Under the pieces are notes generated by a model. That model was not told the DNA's origin and searched no databases. It was given only the letters and a program-made list of their open reading frames with translations. Made by a program: the position numbers and the translations under genes. Shown piece after piece: positions 1 through 11,312 of a DNA stretch of 64,000 bases; position 1 is the stretch's first letter, and the number at the start of each line of letters is the position of its first letter. The stretch spans positions 17,929,395-17,993,394 of the forward strand of contig NC_065878.1 of NCBI RefSeq assembly GCF_933775445.1, written 5' to 3'. Origin of the DNA: Argentina anserina. Lineage: Eukaryota; Streptophyta; Magnoliopsida; Rosales; Rosaceae.

Positions 1-588
1 AGTCATGGCTGGCATAGTGGCATACCCTCCTTCAGTTCTTAACCTCACCTCTCGGTTCTCTACGGTGGCATATCGGATTCCATAATTATTGTGCGTTTTT
101 ATCTAAAGACGTGCTGTACTTGCAACTTTGCATGGAAATGTCCGGATGTATCATGCACAGTCGCACAGTCGCAGAATATTAGGGATTGGAAGGGTTAATG
201 ACAGACCATATATTACATTATACATATTGCCATGCATACCAAATTGAAGCTTGAATTTGGTGTGAGATGCCATATTCATTCATAAGCCAAAATTAATGAA
301 GCATGGCCTGCTTACATTACATTATACAAAGCAGGGCCTGCTTACATGATTAATAAAACAAAATGAAACTAGGAACAAAATGAAACTCCAGTTCACTAAA
401 AGTCTGCATAAAAATCATGTAAAGGACCTTAAAAAAAATCATGTAAATGATACAATTACATCTCTTTAGCTTAGCTTAGAAGATTTTTCAAGTTATTCGT
501 GATCACTTCGGCTCTTATCGAAACCCTTTGTCTCCAATTCAATAGTCAATTGAACCATCACATATTATTCACCGGTCTGGATTAACCT
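1..588. other. Intergenic, no gene seen
   Basis: AT-rich sequence with no supported coding region. There is a short local duplication around 300-350, where the phrase gcctgcttacat occurs twice. Nothing here resembles the exons that flank the matching piece of the ATP synthase d gene, so the duplication that starts near 589 does not extend left into this stretch. Confidence 0.5.
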
Positions 589-653
589 CTATCTCCTTCT
601 CTAAGCGCTCTGACTCCAACGATTTATCCTCCGCTTCCTTTAGTTCCACCAAC
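589..653 (-). pseudogene. Duplicated exon fragment of the ATP synthase subunit d gene
   Basis: From about 589 to 653 the sequence closely follows exon 4 of the intact ATP synthase d gene (15002-15088), including ctatctccttctctaagcg and tagttccaccaa, with a few substitutions. The match ends where the CACTA transposon begins. On the far side of the transposon, about 9135-9152 (gtaaactaaccaatg) matches the donor edge of exon 3 of the same gene (15197-15211). The simplest reading is a partial gene copy that received the transposon at its intron 3/exon 4 boundary. Exons 1, 2 and 5 are not seen nearby, so this is a non-functional fragment. Confidence 0.7.
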
Positions 654-1010
654 CACTACACCAGTTACACTTGTAAGAGACGAACTCAATTGGTCGCGTT
701 AGGCCCAACTCCGTCGCCCAGCTCTTACGAAACGACCTTCTTGTCGCCTAAGATTCGTCGCAACATCGCCGTCTCGTAAGATCTTATGCGACGGAGTAAG
801 CGAAACACGTCGCCTAAGTCGTCCTACTGCGACGAACCAGCGATCGTCTCGTACGATGTGGGCGACGAACCTTCCGCGTCGCGTAAGACTTAAACGACGG
901 AACCACATAGTTCGTCTCTTAAAACATAGTTAAGGCGACCAGTATTGTCCGTCCCTTAATGTTGACACGACGAAAATGTTAAACAATGATTCCGTCGCCT
1001 TAGTTAATTT
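654..1010. repeat. CACTA subterminal repeat array, left end
   Basis: About eight copies of GTCGCC, GGCGAC or GTCGCG lie within roughly 350 bp next to the left terminus, many extended to GTCGCCTAAG. In En/Spm elements such arrays bind the TNPA protein and are required for transposition. The binding role here is inferred from that family. Confidence 0.85.
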
Positions 1011-1277
1011 GAGTTGTAAAAAAAAATTACCATGATATAATTATATAAACATCAGTAAATCGCCACCACACCAGCTGGCTGGTGCATTGGCCAGTGATAT
1101 AATTATAACTGAACCTAGTTTCTCAAAGTTATAAAATACAGCTCCTTGCATCAATTAATGTCAAATTGTACAAAATAGCTAGTGTTAGAGATTAGATTAC
1201 ACAAGTCATATTCTCATACATCCCTTCAAAACAGATGACAAAGTGCTTGAAAAATATAACCTCATATTGATTAACAG

Positions 1278-3721
1278 TCAAGTAGTTTTCGCTTGTGAAG
1301 CTTGCATAGATACAATCATTGCCTCCAATGCTTGAAGACGGTCTCGGAAGGCCTGATTTTCCTCCTTTATCCTTGCAATTTCCTCCCTTGTCTCTTGGTT
1401 TTGCAGTTCAGCCTGATCAGCTTTCTCTTTAGCCCGCCGCACTCTCTCATTAGATTCATCGGTCCATGCTCCCCCTCGTCTTTTTGGGGCTTGTTGAAGG
1501 GCTGCTCCCACTCCTATCAATATAACAATACATGTAACACATTCTAAACTAATCAATTGCACTACATCATGATAAATGCAGAAGCTAAGTTAAATTAGTG
1601 TTGACTTCTGAACTTGAGAGCTCCTGTCCAAAAAATGCTGCAGTCCAAAGTTGTTACTTTTATGATTTTTATACAATAAGCAGTGACCAACAACATATAT
1701 GGACAAGTTTCAGTTGCATGTGATGTCATAGAGTTTACTAATTGTCACTTTGTCAGAACACATACTACTGAAGGTTGTTGTGAATTAGTTCAGTTACAGA
1801 GTACTAGAGTACTGTGATATAGGTTTACCAAAAGCAAAAGAGTAATGTGATATAGAAAAATTGCAAAAATGACCAAGCTGGCAGGTGGTTTATATTCAAA
1901 TGTACTGAAGATTGAGGTATTTGATAAGATGTTGCAGTCCAAAGTTGCTACGTTTATGATTTTTATACAATATGCACAGTGACCAACAACATATATGCAC
2001 AAGTTTCAGTTGCAACAAGTTTCAACATAAGGAAAAAAAACAAATCAAAATCAGGTACTTCAGATTCCAATCTTCTTAATCACATGTATATTAGATGTCA
2101 GGATAGCAATCCACAAGTAAAAGATATATACCAATAATTCGTGTCCCCTTCCTTTCTCCCATGACCTCTGTGATCATATCCACTTGTTCATCAACAGGGA
2201 TTGGCTCATTTTCAATAGCCCCTGGGTCTGCCTCTCCATTTTCTGCTAGAATGTCATCAAGCTTCCTTTTAACTTTTTCCTGCCATAAATAAACATCATA
2301 CTAATTATACAACATGTAAACTGAATTTAATCAAACATCACATTCAACACAGTGTCACATCTAAAGTTTAAGCCTAGCAAAATCACAATACTCAACAAAT
2401 CATGATCTTGAACAGTTTGTCTTTCACACTTTCCCTTTCAAACAGTCACCTTATCAACTAAAAACATGAACTGAATTTAATCTAACATCACATTCAAAAC
2501 ACAGTCACATCTAAAGTTTCAGCCTACCAAGATCACAATACTCACCGCCTTTTCCTTTCCGTTCTTGCTAGGTAGGTAAGAATCCAGAAAACCCGCAACG
2601 TACGCGGCCGGATGTCCTCTCTCTAAGTAGGCACTCGCTCTAAAACTCATAGGGAGCGACCCTGAGCAGTGGTTGATAGGGTTGGGGTTCTTTGTCCGAT
2701 TAGCCTGGTTCTGCACACACATAGCCTAAAAAAAATAAAAACAATAAAACAGTAAGAACACAATTCAGGTTATAAATTAATTTTCAAACAATTTGGTGAA
2801 ATCAGTTAGATAAAATTACCATATAATCAGGGTCCCTGAAGTGTTGGCACAAGCAGCTCCACTGATCTGGACGATGCACAAATTCTAGGGGAACTTCATC
2901 CTTCCATAGATTGAAATGCCGCTTGCAATCGTGCTTCCAGTCCTTGTACCTCTCATAGGCCAACCTATCAATAAAGTTCCACATTTTCATATCTGAGGCT
3001 GGTATATCATAATAAGTCTGCAATACCAATAAGCATCCACATTAGTACAAGCCATATAATTACAGAGAGACCAGCCACAATAAAATAAAAAAGGCAGACC
3101 TTCAAATAATTGTCAACTGTTTTTCTTTGGTGAAGTTGTAGCTCATAAAATGTCGGCGCAAGCATTGGCACACGTGCCTTGACACAGCAGCCAATGTCGT
3201 GGGAGAGGAGGCTTCGGTTATTTTTCAAGTGAGGTCCGGAGTGGAAATCTGACCATTGAAGCGTGAGCCTGTGTCCCATTACCTTCACTATGTGTTCCGT
3301 CTTGTTGCTGACCACAATTCCACGCTTCCGAACATTACCATATGCACAGAAACAACATCTTGCAATCAAAATTGGAATAGAAAACGCAAAGTAAAGAAAT
3401 ATCAAAGAAGGGGATCTGAATAGCAATTGCAGCTTCTGTATCTTTGGATCGAATGCTTTTAGGCTTGTCGACTGAGGTGTCGCCGCTGGCCGGGGTGGAG
3501 CTGGAGAAGAGTTCTGGTTCGTCATCAAATGAGGGAGGCGGCGGAGGTGAAGGCACGGTGTTCCCTATTCCAAGTGGGGGAGGTAGTGGAGGTGAAGGCA
3601 TGGCACCTTCCTCAGTTGAGGTGGCTTGTGGGCGATCGGAGGCAGAACGTTGAGCTTCTAATGTGGCATCTTCTAATCGAGCTTGTGCGGCGGCTGCTCG
3701 CTTCGATTTACCCCTAGCCAT
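1278..3721 (-). CDS. CACTA TNPA-like protein (plant transposase, Ptta/En/Spm family)
   Basis: This is the second gene of the CACTA element and appears to have six exons. Exon 1 starts with an ATG at 3721 and encodes a basic, Ala- and Pro-rich start (MARGKSKRAAAAQ). The next, roughly 3115-3350, carries HRLTLQWSDF. The third (about 2820-3018) carries the Trp-rich stretch WNFIDRLAYERYKDWKHDC. The fourth (about 2545-2716) begins NQANRTKNPNP, as in the Transposase_24 family. The fifth is about 2132-2280. The last (1278 to about 1517) encodes a predicted coiled coil with EEIARIKEENQAF. Splice sites after the first exon have GT and AG. I saw no stop codon in the joined frame, but the exon 1/2 junction is uncertain. 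Proteins of this kind bind subterminal repeats and regulate and assist transposition. Confidence 0.75.
1638..2545. repeat. Two pairs of direct repeats in TNPA-like introns
   Basis: A block of about 80 bp at 1641-1719 recurs at 1935-2015; both copies contain tatgatttttatacaata and gaccaacaacatatat. A second block at 2318-2399 recurs at 2469-2545 and contains ctgaatttaatc and cacatctaaagttt. The second copy of this block runs into the splice donor at about 2545, so a degenerate duplicate of that donor region lies further into the intron. Confidence 0.8.
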
Positions 3722-3939
3722 CGCCGATGTGAATTCGGGCGGTGGAGATGAGAATAGAGAGGGGATATAGGAGCGGTGGAGATAAGAAGAGAGAGGGAAT
3801 GTAGGAGCGGCAGGATGAATTTGGGGATGGGTGTGGGTAAGAGAGAGAGCTCGATCTGGTGTGAAATGGGAAGAGAGAGGGGTGTGGGTAAGAGAGAGAC
3901 CTCGATTTGAGGGTTTTCTCTTTTCAATATTAATACTAA

Positions 3940-4085
3940 TGCGACGTGATAATCACAAAAGATGGTCGCCTAGTTAAATTTCTAAATTCATTCAAACAAT
4001 TTGCGAAATATTTGGCGGATAAGGGCGCGCGCAATTATTTCGACTAAAGCGACGAGAAATTCAATATTTCGTCGCCTTATGTAAA
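3940..4085. promoter_or_regulatory. Internal cluster of CACTA subterminal-type motifs upstream of the TNPA-like gene
   Basis: Motifs of the terminal type (atgcgacgtg, ggtcgcctag, aagcgacgag, cgtcgcctta) occur here, 220-365 bp upstream of the TNPA-like ATG and between the two transposon genes, far from either terminus. They could allow feedback control of the second gene by its own product. They could also be the remains of a terminus from a nested element, but no CACTA/TAGTG end is present beside them. Confidence 0.55.
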
Positions 4086-4234
4086 ACTATTTAAAAATTT
4101 CGAAATGGTTTATAAGCATAATTTCATTACTTCAAATATTTATAAGTTTTGGTTACCTCAAATTAAAGAAACATAAAATTAAAATGACATTAACACACAT
4201 TCATCTAGTTTGGTCATCATCGTACATATAAAAT

Positions 4235-7200
4235 TTAGTCATCATCATCATCATCATCTTCTTCTTCTTCTTTTTCTTCATCATCATCATCATCATCATT
4301 TTGTGTTCGATAACAACTCAGATCAATGCTAAGATTGAAAACACCACTATATACCGAAATTGCTTGCGGGACGGGCTCTTGATAAGGTTCTTCAACTTGA
4401 TTTCCGATAGGAGGTCTCTCATCGTTATGTGTTGCAAGTGTACTAGCACGGTATACATTTCTATGTGACATAACATTATCTACTTTCCAAGCCTCACCTG
4501 CCTTCGGATCTTCTACATAGAACACTTGTTTTGCCGTGCTTGCTAGAGCAAAAGGCGAATCCTCATACCAACTACTGTTTGTATCCACTGATAACAAGCC
4601 ATGATCTAACTTAATGCTCCCACTATTAGGGTCAGTGTCGTACCATTTACATTTGAACAACACAACCGGCATCCGGTCTATGTATAGCAATTCAAGAACA
4701 TACTCAAGAATTCCGTAATAGTGATTGCCTGACACTGTCTCTACCATGACTCCACTATTCTGGGTCTGCAAGTATTGATCAATTTGCCATGATATAAACT
4801 TTACCTCGTTCACATAACAGGCTGAATAAATATGGTGATTTTGTGGTCTTTGGGCTAATCTCAGTACCTCCGGTTTTAAGTATCTATGCCCACTTGCATG
4901 TAGATTTGAGACCTGTAATGGAGAAATTATTTTAATGTAAGTTAGATTGTACCGTGATAATCACATAATTTTGTAAGTCTGAAAAAAAACTTAATATCAT
5001 ACCCATTTGAGGAAATAAGAATGAAAATGTCTCCTACGTGCTTTCTCATCACCGTCTGGATATTGTTCCTGAAACTTTTTTTGATGTCCTGCCATGTAGT
5101 GGGCTACTTCTTTACATTCGCACAAAACTTGCCAATGAGCCTCATCAATCTCAAATTCAGTTAACCTCATTCGTGATACGAGTTTATCCGGCCGCACAAG
5201 TTCAGAAACAACTGAAATACTATATTGGGGTGCATTCGGAATATTTGCATCCTCTAGAAGTCCGGTAGATAGAATGTATGAATTGCAGTAGGTCACTGAC
5301 TCCCATGTAATATATTGCTCAGAAATACAACCCTCTGGGTAACGTGTATTGTTAACTGAATTTTTATATGTCCCAAGTTGCCTGTAAAGAAAATATTTAG
5401 TACATGACATTGAATTTGTTAGTCCATTACATAAAACTCTTAAAAATTAGCATCATACCGTTCTATGGGAAACATCCAGGTAAAATGCACATGACCGGTT
5501 AGCAACACTTGTTCGGGAAGGTGAACCATGACGTGAACCATGATTGTAAAAAAATGTGGAGGAAAAATCATCTCCACATTACATAGAATCATGACTATCT
5601 CATCTTCCATTACCCGGACGTCCACCTTTTTCAACTCTCTAGCACACAATTTCTGACACCATATGGATAGTGCTACTAAAGGCTTGACAACGTTCAATGG
5701 TAAGTACTCATAGGTAACTATTGGAAGAAGACGTTGAAGCATTATATGTCAGTCATGTGTCTTTAATCCATGAAACTTTTTGTCACGTACATTAACCTTA
5801 CTCCTCAAACTCCGAGCATAACCATGATGGTACTTGACATCACGGAACCATTCAAATACATCTGTTTTAAATTCGGGCTTCACCAAGAATAGTGCATGAG
5901 GAAGATGTCCATTGGTCCTTTGCCACTGATGTTGCCACCCCCCCCTTTTTTTTAAAGCATCACGGGCCTTGGGACCGTCCTTAGACTTTCCTTGAATACC
6001 AAGAATGGTTCCAATGATGTTGTCCCACACATTCTTTTCAATGTGCATGACATCAAATCTGTATCTAACTTTAATTAATTTCCAATAAGGAAGCCTCCAA
6101 AAGATGCACTCGTGATTCCAACATACTCTGTTCTTCGGATTATAAGGAGTCTTGAAGGCATCATGCAAGCTAAGCATCGGGTACTCGTGACTGTTGATTT
6201 TTGCCAAAATTTCCTCCCCGGACAAAGAACGGGGTCTTGGCCTATGCTCACTAAACCCATTGAATGCCTGACCAGCGGACCGCCAAGGGTGGTTTTGGGG
6301 TAGCCATTTGAGGTGACCCTCGTATGCCATCCTCCCACATATGTGAACTGAGCTAACATCATCCAAACAAATAGGACACGCCTTGTACCCATGAGTCGGT
6401 GACCTTGCCAACATCCCTAAACCTGGAAAGTCACTAATGGTCCACAAAACTGCTGCTCTCATCATGAAAGTAGATTGGTCATGCCTATCAACAGTAAGAA
6501 CTCCAATTTCCCATAACTTTAGAAGCTTGTCGACCAATGGCTCCATGAACACACTAAGACATTTTCCAGGTGACTTTGGACCGGGGATCAACAAAGTCAA
6601 CATGTTATATTCCTTCTTCATACACATTGATGGAGGCAAATTATACGGCATCACAACAACAGGCCAGGTGCTATGTAAAGTACCCATTGTTCCAAAAGGA
6701 TTGAAACCGTCGGTTGCTAGTCCGAGTCGCACGTTTCTCACATCGTTGGCAAAATCTGGAAATGTTCTGTCGAAATGTAGCCATGCCTCCCCATCTGCGG
6801 GGTGTTTCAGCCAGTCATTATCTACATTCCTCTCTCCATGCCACTGCATTGCTTTTGCAATGTTTGTCGACATGTACAGACGCTTCAACCTAGGAGTCAA
6901 AGGGAAGTAGCGGAAGACTTTCCTGGCAATCTTGTTGTTCCGTCTACCTTCACGTGACATTCATCTTGAAGTGTGGCATATGAGACACTCGTCATATTCA
7001 ACATAGTTTTTATAAAACAACACACAATTATACTCACATGCATCAATAGTCTCATAACCCAAACCAATGTCCCTACAAATATTTTTCATCCTTCTAAAAT
7101 CAAGAGGATAATTGTGTTCATGAGGAAGCAAGCCTCTAATATAATTACAAAGGTCGTGAACACTTTTATCAGACCATCCATTTTCCACTTTCATTTTCAT

Positions 7201-7737
7201 TGCATTTAAGACTGCACCCAAAACAGTCTCACTACTCCCAGGATACAACAGGGTATGTGCTTCTTGTAAAAGTCTATCATACTTCTGGTAATCATCATCT
7301 ACGACATCCTCAAAAGTAAGGTCACCATTATTACTGGGGTCATCATCGAAAGCTGGCTCGTATCCAGCATAATAAGGAAAAACATCATGCAAAATGTCCA
7401 TAGTGGGATTCATGGACGAATCGAAACCACTGCTAGAAGATGCCCTTTGCTCTAGGATGTGTCTTCGAAGCTCATCAATTCTACTTTCATTTGATACTTC
7501 ACCGTGTCTATCCCATACTGTATAATTAAGCGACATACCGAAATGAGACAAGTGTGCACACATGGTTAGTATATCAACCGGATCTCGATTGTTATGACAA
7601 ACGGTGCACGGGCAACTATGGAACATCTTCCCATTAGCAGTATCCCTAACCCAGTTCACAAAGTTATGGATCCCCTCAAGGTACTTTGGGTGACTGCGGC
7701 AGTAATGCATCCAACTCTTATCCATGTTTCCTATCAT
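4235..7737 (-). pseudogene. CACTA transposase (TNP2 type), interrupted by two in-frame TGA codons
   Basis: The gene reads leftward from the ATG at 7737. The N-terminal Transposase-associated domain (MDKSWMHYCRSHPKYLEGI) is followed by the TNP2/Transposase_21 region (ATDGFNPFGTM, VMPYNLPPSMCMK), a DUF4218 region (PPHFFTIMVHVMVHLPEQ), and, after introns at about 5382-5459 and 4913-5010, a DUF4216 region (FKCKWYDTD, KQVFYVEDP). The tail is a run of about 20 Asp and Glu residues encoded by trinucleotide repeats. The frame is broken by TGA at 6961-6963, right after CHTSR, and by TGA at 5749-5751, after LKTHD, where relatives have Cys. Otherwise the frame stays open over about 1,100 codons, so the damage looks recent. 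Confidence 0.88.
4238..4302. repeat. Trinucleotide repeat (ATC)n/(TTC)n encoding the acidic transposase tail
   Basis: Runs of atc and ttc on the plus strand encode the poly-Asp/poly-Glu tail of the transposase on the minus strand. The repeat is in frame and ends directly before the stop codon. Confidence 0.8.
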
Positions 7738-8865
7738 AACATAAATAATAAAAACACACTAAGTTAGAAAACAATACAATACACAAAATATTTATTCATG
7801 TTCATCTTCACCTTATGCCTCCGGTTAGGGTCATATCCCATTCAGGAGAACACTTCCTTTATTAAGCTTTTTGCATTCATCGGTTTTGCTCTCAGTTTTG
7901 GGAAAATTTCGGCAGCATGTCCCTACAGTTCCCCAAGTGCACAAAAATCTAAACCTAGTTTGCACTAAGGGAATATTATAGGGAAATTCTGCCGAAATCT
8001 ATACCCAATACCGAAAACAAAACCACATGAAGTGCATACTTGCTCAACAAAGTCATGTTCTCCCAAACTGTCAAAAAATGGGACAATTCAAGAATCAAAT
8101 GTCGCACAAGTGATTCTCGAACGAGATTTCTAAGCTAAAAGCAAACCAGTGAATTATTGTGAGAGTTGATGCACTCTCACACACATTCATCTAGTTAATA
8201 AATACATACAAAAATAAAATTTGGAAACAAAAACACATGAAAACCATTTGGTTTTCACATTCACACATAAATCAACACTAATTAAATCTAAAAAAAATTA
8301 AGAAATCCAACACTAAATCTAATTAACTAAATTCATAATCATAGACAAAATTAATCATACTCAAAACACCAAACTTGGAGTAATCATTTATAAACTCACT
8401 TCCAACACTAAATTCAACATATATGTATGAACCAACTACTAATTAATCATCAATCTGCTACCATATCAAACAAGCACAAAGAAACTCAAAGTTTCAGACC
8501 ACATATTAGGGAAAATAGGTCCAAGTACTATAATAGGGCCAAGAACTTCACATTGAGTGACTTATTTACACTAAAGCTAATACAAAATCAGAAAATGCTT
8601 TCTACAATGAACATCTAGTTTACTTAAATTTTCCAAACACAAAATTCAACCTTTAATAAACATCAAATATGGTAAAAAGGATGGAGAAAGATATAAATTT
8701 CATACTAACCTTACTCAATTCAATGAGAGAAGAGAGGAGAACAAGCTTTCAACTCTCAAATCGAAAATTTCTCCCTGTGAACAGTAAAACACAGTTGCAG
8801 ATACCCAGTTCTGGTTTTTATATCTGGTTTGAGTTTTGCTTTAAAGACCCGTCTCTAAAGTAGAT

Positions 8866-9099
8866 AAAAGACTTAGGCGACGACAAAATTTTGTCGTCGC
8901 CTAGGTCCTCTTACGCGACTATATATATATTGGTCGCCTAAGTTAATCACAGACGACAAAAACATGGTTTCGTCGCCTAGGTCCATCTTACGCGACTAAA
9001 AGTTTAACTTATGTGACAATGATGTAGGACGACGCGTAAGAATATCTTAGGCGACGAACAGGGTTGAGTTGGTCGCGTAAGTTTCAAGATGGCGTAGTG
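8866..9099. repeat. CACTA subterminal repeat array, right end
   Basis: About eight copies of GTCGCC, GGCGAC, GTCGCG or CGCGAC lie next to the right terminus, mirroring the left array. It includes a perfect 30-bp palindrome at 8874-8903, whose half is taggcgacgacaaaa. This end is upstream of the TNP2 gene and so also holds the presumed element promoter. Confidence 0.85.
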
Positions 9100-9101
9100 A
9101 G

Positions 9102-9102
<1 letters not shown>

Positions 9103-9135
<33 letters not shown>
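9103..9135. repeat. (TA)n microsatellite
   Basis: About 16 TA units follow the CACTA terminus within three bases. In the intact ATP synthase d gene the corresponding intron holds a (GA)n microsatellite instead, so the copied intron differs in its repeat. Confidence 0.9.
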
Positions 9136-9137
<2 letters not shown>

Positions 9138-9309
9138 TAAACTAACCAATGAGCAAACCCAACCATGCATGAAATTACATGAATCTTTTCTTTAATTTTG
9201 GATACGAAATAACATATGTCATCATTGTTGTGCTCCAACCATCATATCACTGCTGTGATTCGTTAAACTTAATTGTGCTTACAAGAAAAACTACGTTTAT
9301 GAGTATACA

Positions 9310-10635
9310 TTATACGAACATGCCAGATCTGTACATCAGTTGATTTATATCCTTTATTGAAGGTGACATCCAACGAAAGCACTTGTTCAGTTCTTTTGCA
9401 TCTTCCCCCTCTGTAGGACCGATGTACGTCGCCAAATCTAATCGTCTGAGTTTAGGCAATACAGGTGAGGAGAATGTGTTTCGGAAATTTTTCGGAAACA
9501 TGAGGACCTTAAAATCCCGAACAAAGAGGATCATCGTTTTGGAGCTGCCAAATTCTGCAAGGAAATCTTTCAGTTTCGGGAAATGTTTATATGGCTCGTT
9601 GAAGGTAGATAGTCGATCACCGTCCCAAGTATCCTGTATTAAGATCCGTGCCATTGTTAATCTTGGAGCTATCAGAGAAAACTTGGACTTCAAGTAACCA
9701 TCAAAACTGCAATAATACAGATTCGGAGCCCTGATGATTCCCTCCACTTCACGGCAGCCTTGTAAAAAAAATAGTTTCATGTGACAGCCACTTACGTCCA
9801 TATATCTCAAATTGTAGCAATTTTTCAATATCACAATCTCCAGCCTCGGCGAAACAATTGTAGCAGATTCAAGATTGACAGCTTGACGAACTCGAATTTG
9901 ATGGGCCTTGCAATACTTGGATTCCAGCAACTTGAGAGTGAAGCTTGTAAAACTAATCTTGGAGCATGCAAAAGAACACGATATTAATGACAGATATTCA
10001 ATTGAAGGGCACTCGTCAATTAGGTAAAGGAGAGCGTTGCGATCAAAATGCACAGTCTTGAGGGCCATAGTTTTCAAAGAGGGAAGAAGGGGCGTAGATG
10101 TAGGCTCGTGCACGACATTACCTTTGATGTTCTTGATTCGAACATACCCCAAAGTCAGAGTTGTCATACACTTTGCATCGAGGAAGGTAGTTCGGGACAA
10201 GCAATAGTAGCTTTTCAGCCAAAACCGATGGAAATCTACTTTACTAACCCTAAGGCTGATATCTACTTCTTTCACGCTTCTCTTGAATGAAAGACTGATC
10301 AAATTGTTCACCACCACGGCGTCCCGGTATGAGTAGCTCGTCATCCGAAGCCTAAACTTGTCCATGAGTAGTTGTTTCTGTTTCTCTCTCTCACATAATT
10401 CCAAGTACTTTTTCAAAATGTTGTCGATGAACTTCTTATGCCGTTCGAAGTTGTTGTCACCGTGCTCGCCACCCTCGTCGAAATCCAGTATGGGGACCCA
10501 AGCCAATGCACCTTCCCACTTCTTGAAAAGCAAGCTGAGGCGGACGGCGGCTTTAGTCGGAAGATACTGAAAGATGTTGTGAATAACAAGGTCGGGTAAG
10601 GGTAAGTCAGATCGGCCTACGGTGTTGGCAGCCAT
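9310..10635 (-). CDS. F-box/LRR-like protein, 441 aa
   Basis: This is a single open frame from the ATG at 10635. Residues about 10-50 form an F-box (LPLPDLVIHNIFQYLPTKAA followed by VRLSLLFKKW), the part that binds SKP1 in SCF ubiquitin ligases. The rest is a leucine-rich-repeat-like region with typical phrases such as PSIEYLSLISCSF, LEIVILKNCYNLRYMDVSGC and APNLYYCSFDGYL, and is expected to bind the substrate. The length fits the large plant F-box/RNI class and no intron is needed. The substrate cannot be told from sequence. Two damaged relatives lie nearby (11195-11312 and 17568-24710), so this is the surviving member of a local cluster. Confidence 0.88.
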   Translation of the reverse strand: MAANTVGRSDLPLPDLVIHNIFQYLPTKAAVRLSLLFKKWEGALAWVPILDFDEGGEHGDNNFERHKKFIDNILKKYLELCEREKQKQLLMDKFRLRMTSYSYRDAVVVNNLISLSFKRSVKEVDISLRVSKVDFHRFWLKSYYCLSRTTFLDAKCMTTLTLGYVRIKNIKGNVVHEPTSTPLLPSLKTMALKTVHFDRNALLYLIDECPSIEYLSLISCSFACSKISFTSFTLKLLESKYCKAHQIRVRQAVNLESATIVSPRLEIVILKNCYNLRYMDVSGCHMKLFFLQGCREVEGIIRAPNLYYCSFDGYLKSKFSLIAPRLTMARILIQDTWDGDRLSTFNEPYKHFPKLKDFLAEFGSSKTMILFVRDFKVLMFPKNFRNTFSSPVLPKLRRLDLATYIGPTEGEDAKELNKCFRWMSPSIKDINQLMYRSGMFV

Positions 10636-11194
10636 ATGACCTTGTTTTGATAATGAAGTTGTGTGTTAAATGAGATTAATCAATATGATGCGAGATAATC
10701 GAATGATGGGAATCATACCCTCTTATGTATAGGTTCACCTTATTGTCAGATAGATTGTATCTTTGAAGGAGTCGATAACCTTTTACTAGATGGAAAAGGA
10801 GTAGAAACCGTCTGCAGTTTGCACTACCAGAAACGGTAGCAACTCATTAAGTTGTAAAATTTCAGTGCTAAAGTAATCTAAGAATGTCGGTCGACAATCT
10901 TAGATGAAAGTAAAAATCGAATGCAGCTCCGCCCCGCCGCTGCGCCTCGCCGTCGCCGGAAAAGGGACGTCCGCACTTTACGGACATCTGTCTGTGATCG
11001 TCTCCGTATATATATGTCAACGACGGGATTTGGCATTTTAAGCCGTAATGAATCTTCACCATGAAATACGCAAACTGATGTTTAACGAAAACCTGTGTTT
11101 ACAAGAAAACCTAAGTTCATATTTCATATGTATATAACTATATATACATGGATTCACTAACTATCAGAGTAGCAAAACATGGGTTCCAAAGTTA
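10636..11194. other. Intergenic, upstream of the F-box gene
   Basis: No convincing gene. A short GC-rich patch occurs at 10925-11005. The rest is AT-rich and presumably includes the promoter of the F-box gene that starts at 10635. Confidence 0.45.
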
Positions 11195-11312
11195 TACGAA
11201 CAGAAGCAATTGTACAATTGAGATATTATGTGAAGTACATCCAACGAAAGCACTAATACTTCATCAGTTTATGGCATCTTCCCCCTCCGTGATGTCAAGG
11301 CGGAGACTCTTA
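11195..11312 (-). pseudogene. F-box C-terminal fragment
   Basis: The minus strand reads KSLRLDITEGEDA and then passes two stop codons into a stretch matching the end of the intact F-box gene; the DNA phrases catccaacgaaagcact and gcatcttccccctc are shared with 9366-9415. Only the last 40 or so codons are represented. It lies directly downstream of the RRM-like pseudogene frame. Confidence 0.6.

Larger units (their letters stand above)
654..9099 (-). mobile_element. CACTA (En/Spm) DNA transposon, nearly complete
   Basis: The element starts CACTACACCA at 654 and ends TGGCGTAGTG at 9099, so the terminal inverted repeat is about 10 bp with one mismatch. Both ends carry dense subterminal repeats based on GTCGCCTAAG, in both orientations (about 654-1010 and 8866-9099). 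Two genes lie inside, both on the minus strand: a TNP2-type transposase (4235-7737) and a TNPA-like gene (1278-3721). The three flanking bases are aac on the left and agc on the right, an imperfect target duplication. The structure is that of an autonomous element, but in-frame stops in TNP2 make this copy probably dependent on others. Confidence 0.93.

Noticed and set aside
10868..11062. Minus-strand 64-codon frame upstream of the F-box gene
   Set aside because: No family resemblance, crosses a GC-rich patch, and lies in the probable promoter region.
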